From contig NC_034410.1 in assembly GCF_002078875.1 (NCBI RefSeq), positions 104,866,353 to 104,930,352 on the forward strand: a stretch of 64,000 bases of DNA, given 5' to 3'. Position 1 is the first letter of the stretch. Each line of letters opens with the position of its first letter. Both the position numbers and the translations under genes were made by a program. Of the stretch, positions 46,401 through 58,924 are shown in pieces. Under the pieces are notes generated by a model. It saw only the letters and a list, made by a program, of their open reading frames with translations, made no database searches and was not told the DNA's origin. Source of the DNA: Numida meleagris. Lineage: Eukaryota > Chordata > Aves > Galliformes > Numididae.

Positions 46401-49177
46401 TTCAAACACAGGCTGACCACATACATGCATAGAAATTGTAGGTGTTCAGGAGTAATTAGGCACATGCTCGTTTTGGTTACGTTCTGTACGGTAAGAGTAT
46501 CTGAGCAACACGGGAATACCAACATGAGAAATGCAAGCATTGCTGCACCTTGTTCTTTCCTGACCAAGAACAGTCCTAATCCTGAGTGCAATTAATTCTC
46601 ATTGTTTCAGAAAAATCTGCACAAACTGAAAGGTACAAGAAGAACAGCTTTGTTTTTAATAAAACATAAGGGATAAGAGAGTAATGTCCCTTTGATAATA
46701 GCTTTTATCATCTTAGGAATGCACAAAAAGAAGAAAGCACCCCCTGTGAAGATGGAAAGCTACTTTCCGTGAGCTGCAGGCAGAAATGACAGTGAAGGAA
46801 AACCCATCATGCCCCACTTTCCCCTTGAGGAATAATTTATCTTTGCCCAAAGGCTATTCAGTCTCAAGATATTTTGTTCTATATTGACAGGAACACAAAT
46901 GATATTTGACAATACAACCCATAAAGCGCACAACAGGGATGATCCAATCTCTAGACTGTCCTACATTCAGTTGCAATGGTATGGCAGCTTTGTTACTCGT
47001 CTCTAGCCACATCCTGGGTTCAGTGATTGCAATAACACACAGATGTAACAAGTCACATTTTGTATATTCATAGAGAACCCTGATTCACATGCACACCGAT
47101 GCTTTCGGTATTTTTCCTACTATGAGTATCGTGTAGATTCACATCTGGAGACTAGGGCAGAAAAAAAGCCTGGCCATAACAAAACAACAAACATCTCAGG
47201 CATGTTCACATAAATTAGCCAGTACACATTTTTATAGCTTCCTTCAGAGAAGAAAAGGGGCATTTTGACCTTTTACTAAAAAGAAGCCTGACCAGGACTG
47301 CTAAGATAGAAGCAGGAATAATTTCGTGTTCTAGTAACCAGTCTCTTAGCAAAGAGAGAAATTGGTTTGCACACATTGAATTCTCCTCCCAGTTAAGTCA
47401 CATCCCGTAACAAGTGGGCAAGGATTACTACAAGCATACAGTGTCTCCACTCACTCACTGTAAGTAAAGCAAGAATCTGGAGCCAGTCAAGAAGCAGCAG
47501 CATTACAGGAAAAACCTACCAAATTGTGTTCAAGTCCTGCCAGGAAAGCCCACTTCAATGAAGTTAAACCAAACAGCAGGTCAACACATGAAAAAGAGTA
47601 CAGGATGAGGGAGATCCCATGCTACCTGCATGGATACGTGCCACCTCTCTGCAGCAGGGTCCAAAATACCTGCTTCCATTCCACAGCAACTAGTTGCAGG
47701 TTGAATTTCTGGTCTCAGTGACTAGAAATTTTCAAGTCTCTAGAAATGTCCAACATAATTGCTCCTGCCTGATTCCTCACCTCTGGCAGCACAGTCAGCT
47801 ATCACTCCTGATACATGTACTGCCAAACATCACATGCTGTCTAGTCCAAGAAACAAGTTATTGATTCCCTCAGAGCCAGACATTCTTTTCACTTAGAGCA
47901 GGTAGAAGAATCACTTGTGTTGGAGCAATAGGACAGAAACAGCAGTAATACACTAGGAACACTGGAAGAGGTGAACGGGAGGACTGTACAATCTCAAAGC
48001 AAGAGAGGATAAAAGAAAACCTGGAGAAGCTTCGTGCAGCACTCCATGTGCTATTACTAGGTAGTACTGGGTGTTTTACCTTAGAGTGTCCCTGGAAATA
48101 CCTCCACATAACCGGTGTTCTGTTCAGGTCCAATAGCACAGTAGCAGGCTCAGCAGTCGAGCAAAGGGCACAGGCTCTCAGTAAGGCTAGCAGGAACAGC
48201 TTGGAAATGACTGCCTAACATACGCACAGCTACCTTTCTCCACTTGCACTCTCACGTCAATCTTGGACATGCAGTCCCTCTCTTTTCAGGAAAAAGGCCA
48301 ATAAAGTTTTAAAGCAAACATTTTTAAAAGGCAAATTCATACTGCAAGAAGATTTTCTAGGTCACAGAGGCTCAACACTTCTTCAGTCTCTTCCTAGTGA
48401 TCTCTGGAGAAACCATCCTGTAAATAGACCAGCAGCATGCAACGCTACAGCACTCCCACAAACACCTGACCCAAGACCACAGTAACCCACAACATGAGTA
48501 GTTTAATTTACTGTCCTTATAATCCAGAGGAGCCATTCCCTCTACACCTGCTACAGACTTGAGAATATGTTCTTGAACTGCCCTTAAGGATGAGAACTAT
48601 TATACAGTTACGGGTCACTCCTTGTGGTTAACTGAACTTGCCCAGAAGATTGCAGGCAACTTTCTCACCTGCTGACCCTTCAAATACCCTATCCCTGAGA
48701 GGCACCTATTATGCACTGCTCAAACAGCAACCTAAAACCCAAGAGAAGAAACAAAAGCAAGCGTGAGAAAACATGTTATTTTATCTTCTTGGGATTCTCA
48801 AGGCCTCACAACAATTCTCTACACTATCCTGCAGAAGAAATCATTTATTCATTTTTTTCCCCCCATACCAGCAGTGCAGAAAACATCATGCGAATAAACA
48901 GTTTAAGGCTGTTGGTCCCCAGGCTCTCCAATTAGTTACATCCTCCTCCAACTGCCCGAGGAGGATATGGAGTGTGAGCCACAACCTCACACAACGTGCC
49001 CTTGCACAGCACCATGCATGGGCCACTGCTGTTCATGCCACAGATCCAGGTCATCTTTGTTAAAACTGCTGCCTAGCAAGTTATCTCCTCGCCCAGACTA
49101 CATAGGAGTTTTGTTATGATCACAAAGACACAAAGCAGAGCAGAGCATGATGCATACGGCCCTGTCAGAGAGGCTTT

Positions 49178-49330
49178 TCAGTCCCTCACTTCACCAAAAG
49201 CCACCCAACCCACTGCCCTGGGCAGGGACACCTCCCACCACCTCAGGCTGCCCAGGACCCATCCAACCTGGCCTTGAACACCTCCAGGGATGGAGTATCC
49301 ACAGATTCTCCAGGTAGCCTGTGTAAGTTT
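49178..49330 (-). mobile_element. CR1 LINE fragment
   Basis: In minus orientation: CCCTGGGCAGGGACACCTCC, CTCAGGCTGCCCAGGACCC, AACCTGGCCTTGAACACC and CCAGGGATGGAGTATCC. The usual 3' tail octamers are not clear at the left end. Confidence 0.85.
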
Positions 49331-52300
49331 GGGAGCAGGGGAATAAAACAGGGAGACAATACCAGAAGAATCAGCACACACCTTTCCACACTAGAAAGCC
49401 TGGAGAGCAGAAAGCACAAGTCTTTGTTTACTCCTGGCTACACCAAAACTCTCGACAGCAATTTGTGCACAATCTCACCTGCAACAACGAGGCTTGCTGT
49501 TTTTCACAGTCAAGTCACCATGGGTTCCTTTGCTGAGATCTCCCAAACTCACAACCCCAGCAGCTCCTAGGGCTCAGTGCAGGCCTGCACCACAGCTCGA
49601 TCCAGGGGCTGCCTGCATTTCATAAGGCTCAGACTCATCACTCTTCACACGAGGGACCTGGTCTGGGAACCAGATGTCAGCCTTCTCATTCGTCCTTCGC
49701 ACAAACTAAAAACCAACGCAAAGCACAGGAGGCAGCAGGACTCCACATTCTGCCAGCCCCACTCCCAGCAGGGCCATGCCAGAGGCACTGGGGCAGAGCA
49801 GCTTTGCTAGCTGGCGCTAGGCCTCAGCCAGGGGTGCAGGTACACTGGCAAGGCCACAGTGTTTGGAGTTTTATGCTGACGTTCACACCAACACAAAGAC
49901 CCCAAGGCAGACATGATTCAGCAGAGATGCTCCCTTCTATCTGCTCACACAGAACAGAAATATAAAACTGAGCTAGGTCTTTAGATTACAGTGTCAGTTG
50001 CTCGGATTAGTAGATGTGCCTCACAGATGAGGGCACAGTGAAGTTAGCTCCACAAGCTTTTCATACTACAAACGGCATGAAGAAAGCAGACCGCAAACGC
50101 TACATGAAATGAATTCCAAAGGCAAGCAGCACTCAGAGCACAAATTTTGGACTTGAAATATTAGCTCACTGAGTTTTAGGCAGGTTGTTCTTTGAGTCAT
50201 ACGCAATGCACACTAAGATGATGCATATTTTCCTATAGGGGAGGAACTTAAGCTTCCCTAATCCAGCCGACTTGTTACTCCTAATGCCAAGAGGAAACAC
50301 AGCAACACCCATGCCCTGTGCTGCTGACAAACCACTGCAGAAACGATGGGAACACACCGCTCTCAACGCGCACAGGATCCTGGGGCACCACACCACGTCG
50401 TCCAACTCCTCCAGCACTGCTTCCTGGCATGTTCCCTTGGGTTGCCTTCACGGTGCTGTTACAGGGAGCACCAACGCATGTAGTCACTGCAGCAGGAACA
50501 CCTAGTCCCAGAACAGCACTTACAGACAAAGCTTAAGAAACAAAGACCTTCTTTCCTACACATGCATCATTCCTCACTACCACATTTTGCAACAACAGCA
50601 TGAGATTCATTGCACCTCATCTGTTCTAAGATCGAGGGTTTCACTAACTGTTTAGGACACCTTAATTCTTTTGATTTTATCTACGCCTTGTGCCATTTCT
50701 AAATGCTATACATAACTGAAACTTAAAAAGCCAAGACACTAAGTTTCCCCTAGGATTCTGTCCCTGGATTTAAAGTTACAGCTCTTGAATTTCAGTTACA
50801 AAAAGACAAATGGTGCTTCATTATCCAATACCTGAACTACAGAACTGTCCAGGAAGTTTGCTCCAGTACATACATGGAGTCAGAAATTTAGAAGCAGGAA
50901 CCACAATCTTGAAGTTCTACATTATGTATGGCAGCAAGAAATCTGAACATTTATTAAGTGTGCAATAAATAACAGGATGGTAATTACCTGCAACTTAGCT
51001 GTCCTACAGCAGCACTACCATAAGCCCAGCGTAGTGCAAACAACACACAGGTCACAGAACATACAGTATGCACAAAACCACTGCCAAACATGAAAGTAGC
51101 TTAAAAAAAAAAAGCATGGATCTTAGGTGTAAAGCAGGTATGCTGCTGAACTGTTATTTGCCTCATTAGAAGCCAGTGGTACCCCTGTGAGCAGGTGTTG
51201 CCAAGCTACTGGACTCCATCTCCAGCAGGGCACTGTAATCTTCACAGACACTGTTTGGTAGCTGCAGATTTTAAATGAATTAAAAGCTTTTTCACTAAAA
51301 TGTTCCTGGAACACATCTATGCCAACAGGGGAAAAAGAAAAACAACAACAAAAACCAACAACCAGTACCAGTGGTTAGCGGCAACCTGTCAATTGCATTT
51401 TCATTTGATTGTCTTGGTGGAAATACAGTAGACCATAATGTAAAGGAGGAAACATGAGAAAGCAAGGAGATGATTCTGAGATTTCACTACAGTGGCAGAA
51501 CATATAGTACAGGCAACTGGAGTTTCAAATCTGCTCAGCACCTAAGGAAGAAATCAAGCCATGTGGCTATAACATATTTCAGGATGGGTAGGTTACAAAA
51601 ATCAAAATTTAGTCTATCTGCACAGTCTACAACAACTGTCACCTACCAGCATAGCGCACAGCAGCCAGACATACCCAGAGTGGGAGGTCAGATCACAGCA
51701 TCTGCTCAAAGCCTCAGCAGATCTGAAGTCCCTTTTTGGTCTACTTGAAAGCCACGTCCCACCCCCATGTGACTCGCACCCCCTCGCACCACCAGCAGGC
51801 TACCAAGGCACTCTGCAGCGGCTTCTTGAGAGAAGGAGGTCATTCGGGACTATCAAAGCAGGGGCAGCGGCACCCAGAACAAAAAGAATAAGATTCTTTG
51901 TAGTTTCCAAGCATTGTTTGGCTGCACAGATAACCCACATTTGTGGACTGACGCAATATGAATTTTTCATTATGTACACGGCCAAGATGTTCCCTTCAGT
52001 ACAATCTTCTTTGATAAGATGCAAGGGTGCTCGGTTTCAACTTACTTAGAACTGGAATAAGCCTCTCAGTAACGTGTTGCAGGAAACAACAGGCCACTGA
52101 GAGTGCTGGAGCAGAAGGATGTCAAAGGGAAAGGTTGTAAAAAGGGGAGAGAAAAAGGGAACCTGGATACTTACAATAAATAAAATCTCTTTGTCCCCAG
52201 GAGCAGCAGCAGCACAAACTCACTATTCACCCCAGTGCTGCTCTTCACAAGAGTTCTGTCAGGACTAAGAAATCACCTTTATAAATAGATTGCTGCCTAT

Positions 52301-54165
52301 TACATAGATTTTTCCTTCTTTCCGGCCACTATTTCTGCCATTTCACCTAAAAGTAACCACACATTTACAGAAAATAATTTCCTTCTGAGTCTTAAAGGCT
52401 TGTAGCAATCCTCCAGAAAATTTCACCAATGTTTTTTCATAGCACACAGCAGGGAATCACTTCTCCGCCAGCTGAGGGCTTCCCCAACCCAGCTAAGTGC
52501 CGCCACATCTGATCTCTACAGAGTGTTTCCCTCACGCATTATTAGAGTACGTACAAATATGTTTATTCCTTGTGAAGAAAAAAAATGAAGTTACACCAGA
52601 GGATCACATGCCCTCTTAATCCCAGAAACTCCGGTCTTCATACACGAGGCCTAGATTTCTGAAAACTCTTTGCAGCCAATCTGTGGGTCCAACTCTCCGC
52701 CGGCAATCTGCTTTTTGGCTGCACAGCAGTAGTGGCAGGGTGAAAGGGAGTCCCATCAAGCACAAGAGCAAGCAGTGAACTTACAGAAAAACACTTGGGC
52801 CTGAAGGTCGGCTCTATGCAAAACAACATTTGCCAGATCTTAACCTTGATAGCACTTCTCTTTTACCCTCCAAAGCTATCCTAGAAAAATAATCACCAGA
52901 AACATAAAGTGTTGAAATAATCACACAGCATCACTTCAGCATTACATCAATTTCTACTCATTGTTCAAAAACAGCCCTCCCAAGCCTCCTCATGCATCCA
53001 CCTGCGTGTTCTCAGACCAACTACGCACACCTCCAGCCCTATGGCCAGGCTCCAACACGAGCCCTTTCTGCTGCAGGTTCCAAGGGGGACATCATTCCCA
53101 GCTAACCCCAGACACAGGCCTCACAGCGTCACTGAGGTGCGATGCGCTGTGACAACGCAGCACTGGGCGCAGGGGGAATAGAGCAGGAAAAGCACAGCAC
53201 AAAGCATGCTCGCCTCCCACTCTTTGAATCTTGCTTCTTTTCATCCGAAACAGCCCACTCCACACTACAGCACTATACACAGCTCTTTCATTTTCTGTGG
53301 GATGGTGCTAAGTACTCTTTCAGACACTTTGTATTTGAGTTGCCCTCTGGAAACATTTAAGCTGTTATATATGTTGGAAAAACATTCCTCTCAAGAGCAA
53401 CACCATTTGCTCTACTTGTTCAGTCAGTGTTAACAACATTCATCAGAAAAATATTAAAACACAAAGCCAACTAAATCAAACATGCAGGCATTGGCCATCT
53501 TCAAAATGGCCATCTCAAAAACTCAACTTTCCATCCAAAAGGATAACTGGAACCCAACTAAGTAGTCCTAGAATATCACCTGAGAACCAGACACCGACAA
53601 ATTTACCATTTAAGGATAGATAAGGTAGGCACTGTTGCCTAACTGCTCCCACCTGCACCTTGATGCAGCAAGAGACTACTTCCTTCCATCCCTCCTTTAT
53701 CCCATGCCATCCAGAAAAATTCTCTCTTCTTGCAGAGGACCAAATTTAGTGCACATCAATATTTCATAACTTCATCCTGTCAAGAAATCAAACTGAACTA
53801 CTTAAGGGCACTCTTCCAGGAGATGCACATCTTAACTCCAAGCATGAAACCACATTCATCATAGCCCTTCTCCCCCTTCCAACTGCAAGGCCTGAAGGTG
53901 AGGCAGCAGGAGAAAAACTGGAGCTCTTGTGTGTGTATCATCTAAGAGCATTATCCACAGAGCGCTAAACTCCATTAAAAAAATGAAGAAACAATGCAGC
54001 AAGGATGTCTCTCGTCAAGAAAATATGCCTCCAGGTTTTCAGTCCCCCTCTAACTCCTGGTTCTACACAAGAAATGAACTCCATCCCAGCACCTCACAAT
54101 GATCAGACAATCAGCCTGAAAAACAGTCAGCTGCTAGGACAGAGCAGCCAGTCACGAAGCCACTG

Positions 54166-54427
54166 AATCATGAATGCCTTGGTTTGGAAGGGACCTCAAA
54201 GATCATACAGTTCCAGCCCCCTGTCATGGGCAGGGCTGCCCCCCACCAGCTCAGCTGCCCAGGGCCCCATCCACCCTGGTCTGAACAGCTCCAGGGATGG
54301 GGCGCCACAGCTTCTCTGGGCAGCCTGTGCCAGTGGCTCACCACCCTCTGAGTAAAGAATTTCCATCTAACTTCTAATCTAACTCTCCCCCTCTTTTCGT
54401 TTAAAATTGCCTCTCCTTGTCCTATCA
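54166..54427 (-). mobile_element. CR1 LINE 3' fragment, relatively well preserved
   Basis: In minus orientation, from the complemented tail (AATCATGAATGCCTTGGTT) through GGAAGGGACCTCAAAGATC, TCAGCTGCCCAGGGCCCC, TCTCTGGGCAGCCTGTGCC to GCCTCTCCTTGTCCTATC. Confidence 0.95.
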
Positions 54428-55666
54428 AAGTCAAAAAGGTGCCTGAAGACAGACATCACTATGCAGCTCCCACCAACCACAGCAGGAGCTCAGCACTTCA
54501 GGAACAGAACAGGCCACTTCCATGCCAGTACCGCTCTGATGTGCTGGTGACTAATTGCAAACTGTACCTTCAGTGGTGTAGAGATGGGCAGGTTAGGGTA
54601 CAGCTCTCAACGCACAGGATTATACACATTTGGAACAGATTGTGCACTTATTTCCTTCAGTACCACATCAAGAAATTCTGACAGAGCTCTACTTGGCAGC
54701 TTTGCAGGACAAAGACAGGCACACAGGGTGAGCACCCAGGACAGGAATTGCTCCAGTCACCTGCCAACACACTGCATGTTCCCAGCTCGTCTCCTCAGGA
54801 CACCATGCAATGATTCGCGCCTGCTTTCTCTTGTTGCAAGACAGCTTCTCTTGAAGATAGGAAAAGCGTCCTCTTCGTATCACTGAGACCATGGCGTCTG
54901 AGTTCTTTATAAAATATTGATCTGTCTGCCATCTGCAGTCCCTTAAGTTAAAAGGTGCATCTGCACAAGGAGGGAAAGCAGGCCTGAAAGCCTTCGCCTG
55001 TTCCCTGCAGCAGCTGCCTCTGTCTGGGCATCCCAGGACATGGTCACAGAGTCCACGACTGCCTGCATCCACCTGTGTATGCATATGCTTCAGGTGCGCA
55101 CTGGGGACAAGCAGCCCTCGCACAAACGAGCAGCACTTCCATCTCTGCAACACTTACGGGACATTCTTCTCACCAGGTACGGCACAAGACATCCCCCAAA
55201 AAGACATCCATAAAAGGGGTGGAGGGGAAGGGATTGTGCGCCTCAGAACACCCACAGAGCACTCCCAGCTTCCTCCAGAGGGAGCGATTCAAGAGGGAGC
55301 AGAGAGGCTGAGAAGGAGCCTGACACACAGAGAGGGAAATCAGTAAGTCATCAATACATGTGCCCTGTTAGAGACTGAACCGCTGCCAGGAATTGCAAGT
55401 GCATTGATAGCCTTAAGTGCAATGACTGGAGGCCATCTTGGCTGCTTCAGGGACAGGAGGTACTACCACAGGAGGAACTCCTTCACGCAGCAGCTTTACC
55501 ACTATCGCAGGACAAAGTAGGTTTGGCAGCATGAAGAATGGCCAGCTGCAGCAAAAATGGCAGAGTAGCTTTCTCCAGCCTCCTCCTGCACAGCAGCTCT
55601 GGGCAAAGGCTGGGAAGCATGCCTCACAACCAGGGGACAAAGTCAAAAAGCCCTGGCGGGGATCGC

Positions 55667-55689
55667 TGCCGGGTTATGGGAATTGCAGT
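55667..55689 (-). promoter_or_regulatory. ZNF143-like motif in the 5' end of intron 1
   Basis: On the minus strand the site contains AACTGCAATTCCCATAACC, resembling the left part of the ZNF143 consensus (ACTACAATTCCCA). It lies about 0.75 kb inside intron 1, just outside the CpG island. Function is inferred from the motif only. Confidence 0.4.
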
Positions 55690-56444
55690 TAAGCAATAAC
55701 CCAGCCCCAGTCCTGCCCAGCACATGGGGAGCCACAGTGCACAGTGCCCACACTCCTTCACTTTTCAAATGAACAGAAAACTTTGCGAGAGCTCCAATCT
55801 GCTCCATCAAGCAACTGCAAGGCCATTTCATATGCTAACACACTACAGAATCCAGACACTTTCCAAATTTTGAGTTATCCTCCACGCTCCTTCAGGGATG
55901 GGAAAGCAGGACCATTTCAGGGAACTGCGATGCAATGCTGTTGCGAAGTAGCAGTGCGAGCCTCCGGAGAAGCCCCTGCGCTGCCCAACCACTGCACGCT
56001 GCCTCCTCAGCTGGCACCGCCACCACCCAGGCTGGCTCCTCATCCCCTGGGCGGGAGGCGCACGCACACAGATTCGTGCAGGTGGGTACCCAAGGGAACA
56101 GCAGTAAAAAGTTGTCCGGGGGCCGCGCAGGCTCCTCACGTCACCCCTCGTTCTTACAGCTCCGCCGCTTCCCTAGCGAGCGGTGACAGGGTGACACGCG
56201 ACGTGCCCGGCTCTGCCGTGCCATATTCCCCCTCCCTCGGCCCTGCCGCAGCATCGCGCCACCACGCCGGCTCTCCTCCCGCACCTCGCACCGCTCTAAC
56301 CGGGGCTGGCAGCGAGCAGCCCCCCCCGCACCCCGGCACGTTTCGCTCAGCCGCGAGCCCGAGCCCCGCGGCAATGCCGGTACCGGAGCGGCGCGGGCAA
56401 GAGCGGCCCGACCCCCGCGCGGCCCCGCCGCCCGCCCCACGCAC

Positions 56445-56565
56445 CGCTGTCCAGCCGGGCGATCTGCGGGAGGCGGTAGGTGCTGACGAGCAGGTCCAGG
56501 GGGACGGCCACCGCGCTCCACTTCACGTCCTTCAGGCTGAAGCCCAGCGAGGGGCCGGGGTCCAT
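56445..56565 (-). CDS. GAREM1: GAREM1 exon 1, coding part (N-terminus of the adaptor protein)
   Basis: This exon encodes residues 1-40 and the first base of codon 41. The peptide starts MDPGPSLGFSLKDVKW and continues through VPLDLLVSTYRLPQIARLDS, which I recognise as the N-terminus of GAREM1. The paralogue GAREM2 starts differently. The ATG has a strong Kozak context, with A at -3 and G at +4. The exon ends at a GT donor (56444-56443, GCG|GTGCGTG) in phase 1, which fits exon 2. It lies inside a CpG island, as expected for a first exon. From family knowledge, GAREM1 is a cytosolic adaptor downstream of EGF and other growth-factor receptors. It carries an N-terminal CABIT domain, proline-rich and tyrosine sites that recruit GRB2 and SHP2, and a C-terminal SAM domain, and it promotes ERK signalling. 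Only the start of the CABIT domain is coded here. The transcription start is not visible directly. Confidence 0.95.
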
Positions 56566-56710
56566 CTTCCCGCCTGGCCCGGGCAGGGCAGCGGCGCGGA
56601 GGGGAGGGAGCCGGACGGGCAGCGCCGGCGGGGCTGCTCAAACCCGGCGGGACGGCGACGGAAGGGAAGGAAGCGGGGAGGCAGCTCGCCGCGCTCAGCG
56701 CCGGCTGCCG

Positions 56711-56730
56711 CCGCGGGACATGCCGGGCTA
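56711..56730 (-). promoter_or_regulatory. ZNF143/THAP11-like motif upstream of exon 1
   Basis: On the minus strand this reads TAGCCCGGCATGTCCCGCGG, close to the right half of the ZNF143 consensus as I recall it (CCCAGCATGCCCCGCG). It lies about 150 bp upstream of the GAREM1 ATG, where a core promoter site would be expected. Recognition is by eye with no matrix score. Confidence 0.45.
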
Positions 56731-57412
56731 GGCGGAGGGGGAGGGCCGCCGGGCGGCCAACGCTGCTCCCGCCGCCCCCCGGCACCGGCTGGGGCCGCCC
56801 GCCGCCGCGCCTGGCCCAGGAAGCGCCATCCCAGCACTGACTAATCAACAGGGTGCGAGCAACGCCTGCGCAGCTGCCGCTCCTCCCCGCTCCGAAAAGG
56901 AAAGTGCCGGGCTGCCCGCCCGGCGGGGCGCGCCGCCGCCCGGCCCGGCCCTCTCACTCCACCCTCCGACCGCTCGCCCGACGTGCAGGGGCGGGGCGGA
57001 GCGGCCGCCGCGGGCTGCAGGTGGGCGCGGGCGCTCCGCGACCCCGCACCTGGCGCTGCCGCCCGGAGCCGTGGGGCGCTGAGGTCGAGGGTTCGGGGCT
57101 CGCGTCAGGCACGGAGGGTAACGTGAAACCGAGTCAGTGTGTGTGCGTTTATGCTTACAGTTAGCAGTCCGGCTGTTTAGTGTAGTGAAGTTCATCCTAC
57201 GTTAGAAAAAAATCCAGTTAGATGTCAACTTCATTATTTTAGTCTTCAATTGTCAGCCACAAATGGATGTTTCAAGGATGAAGAGCGGTGCACGGGCATT
57301 GGAAGATCTCTGGTTTATTCGTACCACTGTCACTGCATGCACAAGTATTGTGTTCCCTATTCAATTATCTTAATGAAACAGAAAATCAGCTGCTGGTTCT
57401 CCTTTCTCAGTG

Positions 57413-57868
57413 CCCTATGCAATTGGGCCTCTCACAACAAAAAAGACATCGAGGCCCTGGAGTGTGTCTGGAGAAGGGCAGCGAAGTTGTGAAGGATCTG
57501 GAACACAAGTCTTATGGGGAGCAGCTGAGGGAAATGGGAATACAACAGCCTGAAAGGAGGTTGTACTGAGCTGGGAGTCGGCCTTTTCTCCCCGGTTAAC
57601 AGTGATAGGACAAGAGGCGATGGCCTTAAGTTGCACAAATGGAGGTTCAAGTTGCATGTTAGGAAAAATTTATTCTCCAAAAGAGTGCTGAAGCACTGGT
57701 ACAGGCTGCCCAGGGAGGTGGTGGAGTCACTGTCCCTGGAGGTGTTCACGAACTGTGTGGATGTGGCACTGAGGGATGTGGTTAGTGGGCATGGTGGGGA
57801 TGAGCTGACGGTTGGACTAGGGGATCTCAGTGGTCTTTTCCAACCTTAATGATTTTATGATTCTGTGA
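57413..57868 (+). mobile_element. CR1 LINE fragment with internal deletion, upstream of the promoter
   Basis: In plus orientation: GACATCGAGGCCCTGGAG, GGAGAAGGGCAGCGAAG, CAGCCTGAAAGGAGGTTG, AGGCTGCCCAGGGAGGTGG and the tail TCTTTTCCAACCTTAATG plus ATTCTGTG. The part between the ORF2 end and CTGAAAGGAGGTTG is shortened compared with the family. It ends directly before a second CR1 in the same direction. Confidence 0.95.
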
Positions 57869-57871
57869 AGT

Positions 57872-58105
57872 CTTACATAATCTCCGGAAAGTCAGGCTGG
57901 GTGTTAGGAAAAGGTTCTTCACCAGAGGGTGGTCAGGCACCAGAACAGTCTCCCCAGGGTCATGGCACAATGCTGCCAGAGTGCAAGGAGCATTGGACAA
58001 CACACTCAGACAAAAGGTTTGGATTTGGGTGGTCCTGTGTGGAACCAGGGGTTGGACTTTGTGATCCATGTGGATCCCTTCCAACTCTGGATATTCTGTG
58101 ATAAA
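57872..58105 (+). mobile_element. Second CR1 LINE fragment, head-to-tail with the first
   Basis: In plus orientation: CTGGGTGTTAGGAAAAGG, TTCTTCACCAGAGGGTGG, CAGTCTCCCCAGGGTCATGG, GGGGTTGGACTTTGTGATCC and CCCTTCCAACTC with ATTCTGTG. The tail differs from that of the preceding copy, so it is a different CR1 subfamily rather than a duplicate. Confidence 0.9.
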
Positions 58106-58834
58106 ACAGAATGTTTTGCTACCCCCCCACTGTTCCTTATCTGCCTGCAGTCCCCTGCGCCTTTCTCCTCCTGCCCTGTATCAGGCCCTGCCATATCTGC
58201 GTGCTATATGGCTGCTGCCAGCAGCACCATGAGAACAAGGAGAGCTGAGACAGATCTGCTCTTGTTCTGCTTGGCTGCAGACAGGCTCCGTCCATGCCCT
58301 AAGATGAAATGACGACTATGGAAGCCAGAGGGGGTGACACAAACCCAAGTTAACTTGCTTTAAAGGGGTCTGGGTAGGGATTTCCCACCCCCATGAAAGT
58401 CCTTCATTCTCTGAACTCGGTCCTGGTGCTGTTAGATTCCACTTACCGGAATTGCTAGCTTCACAAATATGAGACACTGGATTTTTTTTTTTTTCAAAGT
58501 CGCTTCCTTTTTATGAAGTTTGCAGAATGCTTTGAACTACTTCGGTGAATTGAGCTATTGAAGTGCAAAGTGATATAATAGCTAAAAGCATTGCTGTTGA
58601 AATATGGAAAGCAAAGTATGGTTTTAACTTGTTTAGGTTTGCCAAGGTTTTTGTGTGTAAGGTGAAGCAGATCAGGTCAGACTGGGATTCACTAGGACCA
58701 GGAGCACGGGTCTGTCAAGACGTGGCTTTAAAAGCAATCCCAACCTGTGTTAATTTCAGGACAGACACAGCCTCACCTCACAGGCTTCTCTCAGGCATCA
58801 CATAACTCTGCTGCCTGGGCAGAAACATTTCTCC

Positions 58835-58924
58835 CACAGAATCACAGAGGTTGGAAGAGACCTCTGGTAACCATCAAGTCCAACCTCCTGCTAAAGCTGG
58901 TTCCCTGCAATAGGCTGCCCCTCA
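58835..58924 (-). mobile_element. Short CR1 3' fragment
   Basis: In minus orientation: CACAGAATCACAGAGGTTGG, AAGAGACCTCTGGTAACC and AAGTCCAACCTCCTGC. About 90 bp of the 3' end remains. Confidence 0.9.

Larger units (their letters stand above)
46401..55666. other. Intron 1 sequence apart from two CR1 copies, no gene seen
   Basis: Unique sequence that becomes richer in GC toward the promoter. Frames such as 54689-55153 (minus, 154 codons) contain no recognisable domain and look like chance frames. Confidence 0.65.
56100..57125. promoter_or_regulatory. GAREM1: CpG island promoter of GAREM1
   Basis: GC content and CpG density rise sharply here against an AT-rich surround, then fall again by about 57.13 kb. 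The island covers coding exon 1 and the sequence upstream of it on the minus strand. Visible elements are GC boxes (GGGGCGGGGCGGA at 56989-57001), a CCTGCGCAG NRF1-like half site near 56869-56877 and a ZNF143-like motif near 56711-56730. No TATA box is evident. This fits a dispersed-start, broadly expressed CpG promoter. The long open frames in both directions here are GC-driven and not taken as genes. Confidence 0.85.

Noticed and set aside
54689..55153. 154-codon minus-strand open frame in intron 1
   Set aside because: It has no recognisable family, no clear splice borders and lies within an otherwise unremarkable intron; a chance frame in moderately GC-rich DNA is the simplest reading.
55744..56844. 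366-codon plus-strand open frame across the CpG island
   Set aside because: It lies opposite GAREM1 exon 1 and its promoter. GC-rich DNA has few stop codons, and the Pro/Ala/Arg/Gly-rich translation has no domain. It runs through the real exon on the other strand.
56141..56848. 235-codon minus-strand open frame overlapping exon 1
   Set aside because: It is in a different frame from the GAREM1 coding sequence, is GC-driven, and shows no known domain; the MDPGPS frame has the clear protein match and splice donor.
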